This document shows, in pieces, positions 47,089 through 56,512 of a stretch of 64,000 nucleotides of DNA. Position 1 is the stretch's first letter; every line of letters starts with the position of its first letter. The stretch is taken from the NCBI GenBank assembly GCA_947650285.1, contig CANTFL010000016.1, forward strand, positions 183,240 to 247,239, given 5' to 3'. The notes beneath the pieces were generated by a model. The model ran no database searches. It saw only the letters and a list, made by a program, of their open reading frames with translations, and was not told where the DNA came from. The position numbers and the translations under genes are program-made. The stretch is from Hyaloperonospora brassicae (Eukaryota > Oomycota > Peronosporomycetes > Peronosporales > Peronosporaceae).

Positions 47089-48206
47089 TGTTGCGGCTTC
47101 GCAACAGCGCTGGACCCACGCCCATTGCCCTTTCTGGCAAAAGGTCGTCCATTTCGCTCAGTACTGTTTGGTACTGGGCGTGGAGCACTACACTCGTATG
47201 CGTAGTGCCCTAACTTCTGACAGCGATTGCACCTCTGCAATCGCTTGTTGCTTGTAGAGCGAGGTCTCTTGCTCTCAACATAACAGAGGTCCATTGGTTC
47301 TGGACCTCCGATCTCTTGTCGTCTCGGTGGACGGTAAGAGTTTGAGCTAGCATGAGCCTGTCTCATGCTAAAGTCTTCCTGTTCCGCGGCTGATATCGCT
47401 TCTTCAAGCGTATTCAGCTCAAGGCGGAACAGGTGGCTCCTGACGGGCCCTTCTGCGATCCCTTGCATGAAAACCGTACTCAACGTGTGTTCATGAACTG
47501 GGTTTGCAGTTATACTACTCGCAAGGAGTCGTATATGTTGTGCGTAAGCGTGCACATCCCGCTTACCCTGCTTGAGTTTCAGGAGCTCTGAACGAGCCCT
47601 GAACTCAGCCCGTGGCGGCTCAAACGTTTGTCTGAGCCGGGACTTGAAGTCATCTAGCGACCTAAACACGTTTGGGTCGCTACTCTCGAGTCCCAGGGAC
47701 CAAGTTTTGGCACGCCCTGCCAAGTGGGTCTGAGCAAATGTGAGTTTCATTTGCTCATCTTCGACGCGACGAGCCCTTAAGGCTCTGTCGAGTTCGACAA
47801 ACAACAGTAACAGGGAGTCCTCCGGGACTCCACTGTACTTGGAGATGTCGACTTTCATCACTTCGGGACGACGCGCATGCGACGTCCCGCCCACAGCAGC
47901 ATGGAATTGCTGCTGTCTCAACAGCTCCGTCTGTTGAGCACCGAGTTCTCTCAACTGCTCGGCCTGTTGAGAGCCTTGCTGGTGAAGCAAGGCTACTTTC
48001 TCCCTTTCGGCGACAAGTTCATTTTGAATGAACTTGGCGATAGCGGCATGTTGTTGGTCTCTGTCTAGAGACTCCAACATGGTGCTGACGACGAGTTCGC
48101 CTACGGTAGAACTCAATCGTTCTACCGCACCCCATTCGATGTCACTCAAATGGGTAAACCCTTCACGCGTGGCGTGAAATGTGTCTTCTTCATCCAACAT
48201 GTTCAT
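47085..48206 (-). CDS. gag: Gag with CCHC zinc knuckle
   Basis: The protein has 373 residues and begins at the ATG next to the loop of a 12-bp hairpin (48190-48215). It has an N-terminal Gln-rich helical part, then a capsid-like region (EDSLLLLFVELDRAL, FAQTHLAGRAKTWSLGL, FMQGIAEGPVRSHLF). The C-terminal zinc knuckle CNRCQKLGHYAYEC has intact CX2CX4HX4C spacing. Gag forms the particle and binds the element RNA. The frame is intact. Its stop overlaps the pol frame, so expression of pol requires a -1 shift. Confidence 0.93.
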   Translation of the reverse strand: MNMLDEEDTFHATREGFTHLSDIEWGAVERLSSTVGELVVSTMLESLDRDQQHAAIAKFIQNELVAEREKVALLHQQGSQQAEQLRELGAQQTELLRQQQFHAAVGGTSHARRPEVMKVDISKYSGVPEDSLLLLFVELDRALRARRVEDEQMKLTFAQTHLAGRAKTWSLGLESSDPNVFRSLDDFKSRLRQTFEPPRAEFRARSELLKLKQGKRDVHAYAQHIRLLASSITANPVHEHTLSTVFMQGIAEGPVRSHLFRLELNTLEEAISAAEQEDFSMRQAHASSNSYRPPRRQEIGGPEPMDLCYVESKRPRSTSNKRLQRCNRCQKLGHYAYECSAPRPVPNSTERNGRPFARKGNGRGSSAVAKPQQ

Positions 48207-48240
48207 GTTGGATGATGTGGTCCTTGGAAGGACTACAAAG

Positions 48241-48248
48241 TGCTACCA
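48241..48248 (-). other. Primer-binding site, initiator-tRNA-Met type
   Basis: Two bases after the 5' LTR the minus strand reads TGGTAGCA, the complement of the 3' end (TGCTACCA) of eukaryotic initiator tRNA-Met. Only eight bases match, but position and offset are right for a Gypsy element. Confidence 0.7.
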
Positions 48249-48250
48249 GG

Positions 48251-48640
48251 TGTAACGGGGCACACCCTTGCGTAACTTAATGCAAGGGATTTGGGTGCCC
48301 CGACAGACGTACACGTGGCGAGCGAGGAAGCGTAGGTAGGGTAAAAGTAGAACTGTTATATTAATAAATTAAGTCTTTAAACTTCTGTCTCTTCGTTTGA
48401 CTTAATTCAATTATACTAATATAACTGCATGTATGGTGACGTCTCGTCACCACTCATTGCGCGCGTCTTGCGGCGATTGGTGGGTTGATATCATCACGAT
48501 ATCAACCAATGAACAGACCCTTTGGTCGACCCTTCAATATCACCACTTTGGTGATATTGTGTAAAGAATATCCATCTTTGAATCCTTTATTGTCACTTTC
48601 CTTAAAGTGACAATATCATGTAACGGGCTGCCCCGTTACA
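48251..48640 (-). repeat. 5' LTR of the Gypsy element
   Basis: The 390-bp LTR is the partner of 40664-41053, beginning TGTAACGGGG and ending CCCCGTTACA, with about nine differences by eye. The same hairpin chain is present. It is followed by GTGCG (48641-48645). Confidence 0.96.
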
Positions 48641-48645
48641 GTGCG

Positions 48646-50156
48646 TGTGTGGGACTTATAAACTTTATTGTGGTTAAGCAATGAATGATCTGGTATAAAC
48701 AGCGACACCTGACATGTAGTTGTGCGCACCGACAGAGGCCCTAATTGATCAATTGCACTTACAAGACGTGTGCTGCACACATGAGCATGTCACAGGCACA
48801 CGCTCAGCAAGTAGCTTCCATGAAGTCGGGTAACACCTTGCGCACGTACACCAGTACCTGTGCCCTTCGGGTCCGCAAAATGAACTAATAAGTTCAGAAG
48901 GCACTTTCCATCGACTATGAGTGATGGCATATGTTCATGAGGCAGTTTGGTCATGGTGTTTTATTAGAACTACCAAAATGTGCTGAAAAGCGGTTTTATT
49001 TTGATGCTATTGCCCTTCACAATTGATAAAAAGTTGTCAAAATTAAGTGCTTACACTTTGACGTGAGAAGCCCGTCGATACGGACACACGCACTTTTTTC
49101 GTGCGACTGCAATACGTCGTCACAATTTATTTGCCCATTTGCGACCACACGCGTGCAATGAGGCGCCAAGATTGATTATCGACCTCTTCTACCCATGATG
49201 GATCACTTAATCATTTCAATATTTTATATAAAATTCGGAAGAAGTTGGTAATCTATGTTAAGATTATGATGCCTTTATTCAATCCGATCCTAGGTTTAGA
49301 AGCCCCCTCATTCCGAGCTCAGTCGATTCCATATTGTCTTTCCAGCTGTCATCGATAGAAATAGCTCCATCCCAATAGACCACTTCTGCTTAATTTACAT
49401 TCGACAAATCTATAACGCGATAAAAGAATGCCTCACTTTGCTATAATGTTGAACTGTGAACTACGCAAAAGTCGGCAGTGTGTATTCGCTATCTCCAAGT
49501 ACGAGACGGTCACCGCACGACCCAGCTACTTAATACTATTCATAACAAATATCGGCTTACTTTCCGGGATTTTTATCTTGCGCTTTCCAGACACATTCAC
49601 AACTGCTACCCCCAATTACCTCCATTTGTATTGCGATCCACATTTTAGTTATCAACTATTTACAGATCGCGGTACCTAGTCTATCAGCCGCTCTGCCGTC
49701 GCACGTATGATATGCTTAAGTGTATGGTAACGTTTTCAACCTAAATAAGGTTCGTTATTCCGTACTTATAAATGGCGAGCTTGCGCCCACTTTCGATTGC
49801 GAACCTGGTCATGTATCAAGTAAAATGGCGTATCTTCCCAATCGAAATATTGCTGCGTAATCATTGCAAACATTGTTCGCACTGCAACTAATTCCAGCTC
49901 TTTCTTTCATGTCCGCGGATTGCAATTCGAATCTTGCGTCAATGTTGTATCATACGAGTGTCAGTTCTAGTCCAAAAAGGTTTCATGCCATACCTGATAC
50001 CTCTGTCTAAAAAACACAAAGTCTCCATGTTCCTATCACAATTCGTGCATATTGGTCGTGACGCATCGTCTTACCCGCACTGAAGTTCAAAACATACTAC
50101 GCATAGCCTTCTTTGATCATCTGCGCGAATCCGAGCGACAAATTATAAAGGGTCAC
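48646..50156. other. Spacer between the two Gypsy elements
   Basis: No gene or recognisable repeat is seen. The sequence is AT-rich with scattered short open frames only. Confidence 0.5.
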
Positions 50157-50685
50157 TGTAACGGGGTTACACGTCGACTGGTAGTCGACAATAGGTGTGG
50201 TGCACACAAGGGATGGGATCCCCTTTCAAGTAATATATGAACACAAGTATCAATTGTTGAAACTGATGTCTGTCAACCATTGATTACGAGATCTTTTACT
50301 AGGTTTATTTAGGACATAAGTGAGTAGGTTATTTACTTTGTTCTACGGTATTCTTTTAGGTTAAAAGAAGAAAAAAAAATTTGTTCCCATTTTGATCCAA
50401 AAGACACGTGCCTCTTTGAGGCGTCTTGCGATCGTAAGGAAGTAGCAACTCCTTGTTAAGGCAGCTACTCCTTGTGCACTCAGTGCGTTTGATTCTTTGA
50501 ATCGTTTGGTCCCCCTGGAACAGGGACCGTAATCTCTCTGAGCTTGTTGACTCTTTGAGTCGGGTTCTTTGAACCAACCTTGGCTCTCGGAGCTGTTGAC
50601 TCATTGAGTCGGGTTCGTATAACCAAAGTTGCTCATTGAGCGTTAAGTCTTCCTCTGGCTTAAGGAGCTGTGTAGCTCCGCTACA
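50157..50685 (+). repeat. 5' LTR of the second Gypsy element
   Basis: The LTR starts TGTAACGGGGTTACA, itself a small hairpin, and ends GGAGCTGTGTAGCTCC-GCTACA, another. It contains two copies of a ~49-bp unit built around GACTC-3-GAGTC; the 3' LTR has three. Confidence 0.93.
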
Positions 50686-50744
50686 CTTGGTAGGAATCGT
50701 AGTCAATCTACGCCTGAGTCGGTAACGACTGATCTTCTGTGAGG

Positions 50745-51778
50745 ATGGAACAATCCACACCCCTCTCTGAGGCCCATAAGGTCGCGCTTGATAAGCTGGC
50801 CGCGGCCGTAGGCCCAGAGTATGCGGAGTTTCTAGCTGCACAAGGTCCCGATGTGCTCAATGCAAGAGTCGAGACCTTCATGCAGTACGAAACGGCCCTT
50901 CTAGGGCAGGTTCAATAACAGGTAGCATCGGCTATGCCGACACGCTACGTGGCGATGCCACCAGAAGAGGCTAAGCCTCGTCCCCTTCGGGTGGACGTTA
51001 AACATTAACCCGGGAAGGAGGGGGAAAACCTTACCCTCTGGATCCGTGAGATTGAGATGGCCATGAGCTTTGGCCTTATCTCATCAAAGTACCAGCGGGT
51101 CTCCCTGGCTATCTCCAAGCTCGATGGAAGAGCTAAAGAGTGGGCTCTGACGTGTGGCACGTCGGTAGACTTGGCGTTCCCACATGGGATTCGCTCAAGT
51201 TAGACCTTTTGCGAGTTTTCTCGCCGCCTGACCAGACTTATCGCGTGCGCTTACGCTTCTTATGTACCCGTCAGGGTGAGAATGAGTCAACGGACTATGT
51301 CCAAGAGTTGAGAACTCTGATAACTGCTATGCAGTCCGATCCTCTCCCTGAGACCGTCTATGTGACTGTCTTTATGCAAGGTCTTCGTAATGGCGTTGCC
51401 AGGACCGAGGTGTTTCGGGTCCATCCCTCTACTTTTAAGGAAGCCGTTAGCATCGCTCAAAATGCTGAGCACAACTTCAAGTCGACCAGACTTGGGTGGA
51501 ATGGGTACAACCCAATCTTTGCGAGGGCAACCTCTGCGAGCACCTCGGCTTACTGTAAGCCAGAAACGATGGAACTTAGCCAAGCTGAAGATGAAAGTGA
51601 AGCAAAGCTTCATGTTGCAGAGCAACGACAGGAAATGAGACGCTGTTACATGTGCGGGAGCACTAAATACTTGCGTCCCACTTGTCCTTTGCGTAAGCAA
51701 CAACCGACTTCTATGAGTCGAAACCTCAGCCACAACCAAAATTCTGATATTTCACGGGGAAACGTCGACACCCAGTAG
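50745..51778 (+). pseudogene. gag: Gag, broken; zinc knuckle His replaced by Tyr
   Basis: Reading starts at ATG 50745 (MEQSTPLSEAHKVALDKLAA) and meets TAA at 50916-50918 and at 51006-51008. The capsid region then continues ([19 protein letters not shown]). Near 51175 the frame shifts into the one ending at 51778, which has FMQGLRNGVARTEVFRVH and a zinc knuckle CYMCGSTKYLRPTC. The spacing is CX2CX4(H)X4C, but the histidine codon is now TAC (Tyr). At least three lesions make it non-functional. Confidence 0.85.
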
Positions 51779-52392
51779 GTGCGGGGCGCCCTACTGGGGT
51801 AGAACTGAGTTCTGTTGCTTCTATACGAGGTAGAGTGAAACAGGGCTTAGCCCCACCGAGCTATGTGCCCGTCAGCAAAGAGCGTGGATACAAGCCTGGC
51901 TTGTTAGTCGCCGAGGCGAAAGTTAAAGGCTTTGAGAAGCATTGGTCGATCCTAACCGACTCCGGAGCATCATGCAATTATGCTCGACGTCGTTCCCTTG
52001 AATGAAGTTAGCGATATGCTGAAGCGCTCAAAGCGCATGGAGGTAATTCAATCACTGTTCGTTTAGCATTTGGTAGTCGCGTCACGGTGCCTAAAGTTCC
52101 GTAGAACTTAGGTGTGAAGTTTTGGACTTTGACAGTATTGAGCGCTGCCTTGTCCTCGATTTGGATTCGAGATATGATCTCATCCTGGGTATGGCTTGGC
52201 TTGAACGCCATATGCCATGGATTTATTGGAGGTCTAAGACCTTAGGCGCCACGCGCAATGTTTCTAGCGAAGCTTTGGAGAATCATGAACCCACCTTTGC
52301 TAGCCAACAACAGCGCTATTGGCGCGAGCCATTGACGGAAGATGTCAATGTGTTGGACATTTATATATCAGAGTTAATTAACTCCAATATCA
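51779..52392 (+). pseudogene. Retroviral-type protease, broken
   Basis: The motif TDSGASCNYAR lies at about 51958, followed closely by a TGA. A second frame has FDSIERCLVLDLDSRYDLIL, then GMAWLERHMPWIYW, which is the ILGMxWL block at the end of the protease. Together they identify the protease, interrupted by at least one stop and a frame change. Confidence 0.8.
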
Positions 52393-54096
52393 ATGGCATT
52401 GATATTGAGCGGAGCTCTTTCACCGTACGTGAAGAGAGTTATATTCGGGTTGAGTGATACTCGTTGTGATAATGAGTCACTACATGCTGCAGGCATGGTT
52501 GGCCTAGAGCCGAGAGATCAAGAATGTAATTTCTCTGATGTGAGTGGGGTGGCACGTAAAATTCCACCGAGTGTGGGCGGCCGAGGTGGCACCTCACTGA
52601 ATGTCGGTAATGACATTGATGGCGAGAAGCCAGAGTGTTCAGGGCTAGGCCCAAATGCTGTACGTGAAGTAGTACGTGATATTCCACCGAGTGAGGGCGG
52701 CCGAGGTGGCACCTCACTGAATGTCGGTAATGACATTGATGGAGAGAAGCCAGAGTGTTCAGGGCTAGGCCCGGATGCTATACGTGAAGTGGTACGTGTA
52801 AATCCACTGGGTGAAGTGTTCGAGTTACACAACACTTCACCAGATGTCGCTCAAGACATGAGCTCTCATACAGAGCGTACTAAGACAACTAGCAACTACA
52901 GGGACCCTACTGTCCCGGCCTTTGAAAAGCGTAATGAGTCTACAACTCTTCAGTCTCGACATCATGTGACAGCTGATGAGCGCTCCAATTCAGAAACGTC
53001 ACTAAATGATAATAGTAAAAATACACAATATACACTTGTTAATGCAGTAATTGGTCATGTTGATGTTAACATGCGTCTCACAACTCTTTCGTACATGGAT
53101 GCTCTCTTCGAACTAATCGAAATGTCTGATGGCGACTTTAGCCAAGCCTTACAGGCAGGAGAATTATCCGGGTTAGTGGTCATTCGGCCGGATATTGAGT
53201 TGAACTCATCCTCGTTTTTGGACGAGTCCGTCCTTGAGGACACGAAGGCGACACTAAGTGCGCGTAGTGGATCCACGATCCTAAAGGATCCTATTGGTCC
53301 GTTTTATCCTTTGGTAAAGGAATTTAAAGACGTGTTGTGTCACGACCCGCCGTCTGTCTTACCTCCTGATAGAGGTGTGCGTCACGAAATTGACCTAGTT
53401 CCTGGAACAATATACTGCGTAACACGGCAGTGGCCTTTACCGAAGGAACAGTGTGACGTCATTGACGACTTCTTTCGGGCAAAGCACGCGGCAGGAATGG
53501 TACGTGAGAGAAAATCTCCCCATTCCACATTGACCTTCTGTGGCCGGAAACCCGATGGAAAAGGGCGCATTGTTCATGCTTACAATAGGAATAACGCAGC
53601 CACCATCCCGGCTCAGACACCAATTCCGATGAAGGATTCTCTTCAGAACAATATGGTGGGATGTACAATGTGCAGTGCGCTCGACTTAGTCGATGGTTAT
53701 TACCAGCTGCTCATGCGAAAAAGAAATATTCCGCTGACAGCGGTCAGCACTCCGAGTAGTATGCTCTGGGAGTGGATTGTTATGCCGCACGGGTTATCAA
53801 ATGCTCCGGCTACATTCAATCGTCTTGTGACACAATTGTTCCGATCTCAATGAGGATAAGCACAGGCGTACTTTGATGACATCTTTGTCCATAGTCGTGC
53901 TATGAACGGTCGGTCAGATGTGGACAATCACATTGACCATTTACGAGTGGTGCTCCAGTGCATGCGCACGAATAAGCTGTACGCCAACGCGTCTAAGCGC
54001 ATCTTTGGTGCAGAAGATATTCCCTTTTTAGGATGCTTTATTGGCAAGCGAGGCCTTAGAGCGGAACCCGCTAAGGTAAACGACATAGTTGATTGA
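52393..54096 (+). pseudogene. pol: Linker and reverse transcriptase
   Basis: The frame 52393-53853 carries a long linker with a 120-bp in-frame duplication, then the RT (HEIDLVPGTIYCVTRQWPLP, PHSTLTFCGRKPDGKGRIV, SALDLVDGYYQLLMRKR, MPHGLSNAPATF). It stops at TGA 53851-53853. Reading resumes at once with AYFDDIFVHSRAMNG, the catalytic FDD box, through to LGCFIGKRGLRAEP and a further stop near 54096. The domain itself is otherwise well preserved. Confidence 0.88.
52561..52800 (+). repeat. 120-bp tandem duplication inside the pol linker
   Basis: 52561-52680 and 52681-52800 are nearly identical 120-bp units. Each encodes about 40 residues containing IPPS-GGRGGTSLNVGNDIDG and KPECSGLGP, in frame. 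A degenerate beginning of a third unit follows (PLGEVFEL). Confidence 0.95.
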
Positions 54097-54150
54097 CCGG
54101 TTCCAAAGAACCAAAAGGACTTACGTTAGTGGCTTGGCTTTGCCAATTAC

Positions 54151-55050
54151 TTGCACAAGTACAGTGCGAATTACGCAGATATGGCTCGGCCATTATCCAA
54201 TCTCCTTAAAAAGGATGTGGAATGGTGCTGGACTAGCACTGAGCATGATGCTTTTCAAGCAGTAAAGGAGAGTGTCCTTCATGCGCCAATCTTGGCTTTG
54301 CCTGATCCTGATCGATCTTTCAATGTCGTCTGTGACACATCTGACTTTGCCATAGGCAGCGCCCTGTTACAGACAGATTCTGATAGACGGGAGCGCGTCA
54401 TTGCGTTTGAGTCCCGTCAGCTGAAGGCTGCAGAAAAGAACTATCCTGTTCATGACAAAGAGCTACTTGCAATGAAGCATGCTCTCGTCCAATTCAGAGT
54501 TCATCTTCTTGGCTCTAAGCCGTTTGTGATCTATGCAGATCATGCGTCACTACGCACTGCGACCCAGTCGCCTCACCGCTTTCAGAGAATGGCTCGTCGG
54601 CTTTCCTTCTTTGCCGAGTACAACTTCGAGGTGAACTTTAAGCCGGGAAAGCGGAATGATTTGGCTGATGTGTTGTCACGCAGGCCTGACTATGAGCTTG
54701 TTCATGTTACGACTCTGTCGTCGTCGGCCACTGACCTAATCCGTACGGCATATTCCAAGGATGAACATTGTGTAGCTCTGCAACGTGCTCTTAGGAGCGA
54801 GGAGTTTAAGGACTCGGACATAGAATTGTCGGCACGTTTACGTGCGAGGCTACATCGATATTCCATCGATCAAGGCCTGTTGTGCTATAGCACAGATATG
54901 GAGGATACTCCTCGTATCGTTGTCCCTCATGATAAGGAACTGAAGTATAGCATCCTCAATGAGGCGCATGATACTGCGGTGAGCGGTCATCTCGGTCGAG
55001 AGAAGACATATAGCTCTGTGAGCCAATATTATTGGTGGCCCAAACTTTAG
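54151..55050 (+). CDS. pol: RNase H and start of integrase (open segment)
   Basis: This open segment of 299 codons begins with the end of the RT connection (MHKYSANYADMARPLSNLLK). RNase H follows, with FNVVCDTSDFAIGSALLQ, HDKELLAMKHAL, IYADHASLRT and FKPGKRNDLADVLSRRPD. The integrase zinc region starts at NEAHDTAVSGHLGREKTY. It ends at a TAG just before the CxxC of the zinc region. The first element has a stop in this same VEYKPG region; here it is intact. Confidence 0.88.
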   Translation: MHKYSANYADMARPLSNLLKKDVEWCWTSTEHDAFQAVKESVLHAPILALPDPDRSFNVVCDTSDFAIGSALLQTDSDRRERVIAFESRQLKAAEKNYPVHDKELLAMKHALVQFRVHLLGSKPFVIYADHASLRTATQSPHRFQRMARRLSFFAEYNFEVNFKPGKRNDLADVLSRRPDYELVHVTTLSSSATDLIRTAYSKDEHCVALQRALRSEEFKDSDIELSARLRARLHRYSIDQGLLCYSTDMEDTPRIVVPHDKELKYSILNEAHDTAVSGHLGREKTYSSVSQYYWWPKL

Positions 55051-55068
55051 AAATAGATAAGCACATAC

Positions 55069-56023
55069 GTGCGTACGTGCGAAACGTGTCAACGGGTTAA
55101 AGCCTCAGCGCATGCGGCTGCGCCTCTAGCTAGTCTTCCTATACCATCTGGGTGCTGGGAGTCCATTGGCATGGATTTTATGTTCGGTCTACCGAAAGAT
55201 GTGCAAGGCAATACGGGTATTGTGGTCTTTTTTGACCGTTTAAGCAAGATAGCTCACTTGGCGGCTGTGACAGATACCATTGATGGTGAAGGTACAGCTA
55301 CGCTGTTTATCGATAGAGTGTTTCGACAACACGGCTTGACTGTGGCAATTGTCTCTGACCGAGACCCTCGCTTCACTGGGAAGTTTTGGAAGTCCATCTT
55401 CAAGATGCTCGGCACACGTTTGGACATGTCCACGGCGGATCATCAGCAGACCGATGGTCAAACCGAGCGAGTAACTCTCATCATCGGTGACATATAACGC
55501 AGTTTGCGCTGAAACGCCAAAACGTTGGAGTTCGATGCTCCCTGTTGTTGAGTTTGCGTTGAATAACGCTGTTCACGCCTCTACCGGCTTTACTCCGTTC
55601 TACGTGAACGGTCTCACACACCCTCGCGTTCTGTTGACGCTACCACTGCGTGGTTCAGGGCTTGGCGGGGGAGAGATGGCCGATAGGCTTGTTGGTATCA
55701 GCCCTGCTACTGTTCAGAAACAGGTAAGCGAGTTTCTTGCAACGCGCTTGAATGTGTTACGACACGTACGTGATGCACTGGCTGATAGCCAAGATAAAGA
55801 AAAGGAACAAGCTGATGCTAAAGGCAGAGGTTGTATTAAAAGTTATAAGGTCGGAGACCAGGTTCTACTCAATGCTAAAAACCTACCTACAAATGTAGTG
55901 TCTGCCGTCTTCAAGACAAAGTTGCGTCCGCGCTTCATTGGGCCATTCACGGTCATTGCTAAGAAGGGATTGGCGTACACGCTCAACCTTCCGCGCAAAC
56001 TGCGCACGCACCCCGTGTTCTGA
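55069..56023 (+). pseudogene. pol: Integrase core and GPY/F module, broken
   Basis: 55069-55497 has CETCQRVKAS, GMDFMFGLPKD, SDRDPRFTGKFW and TDGQTERVTLI, that is the zinc CxxC and the three catalytic acids. A frame change near 55490 leads into 55487-56023 with EFALNNAVHASTGFTPFYVN and the GPY/F module (RFIGPFTVIAKKGLAYTLNLP). It lacks the acidic insert found in the first element, so the two segments can be compared directly. Confidence 0.88.
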
Positions 56024-56029
56024 ATTGGA

Positions 56030-56512
56030 TTGCTTAAGCCGTATCGGGATCCGTCCCACGTGAACGCGGAGGCGCTTGCGCCGCATGGGTTGGCCTTGCC
56101 ATCGGTTGCTGAATCCGTATCAGGAGGTCAAGCTGAGCCTCCATCCGGGCTTGGCCCAACTCCAACGCCTGGACACGAGCTCGCATCGCGTCAAACGCAC
56201 TATGGGTCTTACCCAATGTCTCACGGAGACCACCTAGCTCGAGAAGCACCTTCTCATGCTCCTTCTTCGGTATACCGACCACCTCCGACGCTGCTCGATG
56301 ATCAAGGGAGCCGCCAGTTCCATGTGGAGCGACTCCTGAAACGACGTCTTCGTCAGGGTCAATACCAGTATCTGGTGAAGTGGCGAGGGTACCCGGAGTC
56401 GGAGAACTCATGGGAGTTTGAGACACCCCTGCGGCAGGATTACCCATACGCCTTTTTTTATGAACATCGTGGCAAGGGTCCTCCTGTGACCGAAGACGCT
56501 TCTCACAAATAG
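56030..56512 (+). CDS. Chromodomain region of the second element
   Basis: The frame carries a Pro/Ser/Thr linker and a chromodomain (FHVERLLKRRLRQGQ, then YLVKWRGYPESENSWEF), ending TEDASHK. An in-frame stop (TGA) at 56021-56023 separates it from the GPY/F module. The whole stretch is also open on the opposite strand (antisense ORF). Confidence 0.8.
   Translation: MLKPYRDPSHVNAEALAPHGLALPSVAESVSGGQAEPPSGLGPTPTPGHELASRQTHYGSYPMSHGDHLAREAPSHAPSSVYRPPPTLLDDQGSRQFHVERLLKRRLRQGQYQYLVKWRGYPESENSWEFETPLRQDYPYAFFYEHRGKGPPVTEDASHK

Larger units (their letters stand above)
40664..48640 (-). mobile_element. Complete Ty3/Gypsy chromovirus (7977 bp) with antisense gene
   Basis: Two 390-bp LTRs, a GTGCG target duplication, a primer site, a polypurine tract, gag, pol (protease, RT, RNase H, integrase) and a chromodomain are all present, in chromovirus order on the minus strand. 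The LTRs differ at about nine of 390 positions by eye, so insertion is fairly recent but not the newest. Pol has one frameshift (about 44890) and two nonsense codons (44449-44447 and 44167-44165), so the copy is probably not autonomous. A long reading frame runs on the opposite strand behind the 3' LTR. Perfect short inverted repeats fill the element. Confidence 0.96.

Noticed and set aside
50356..50841. 161-codon minus-strand frame in the 5' LTR of the second element (and its counterpart at 57641-57960)
   Set aside because: It is read from the repeated palindromic units of the LTR (ESTSSERLRSL-like repeats) and has no independent support.
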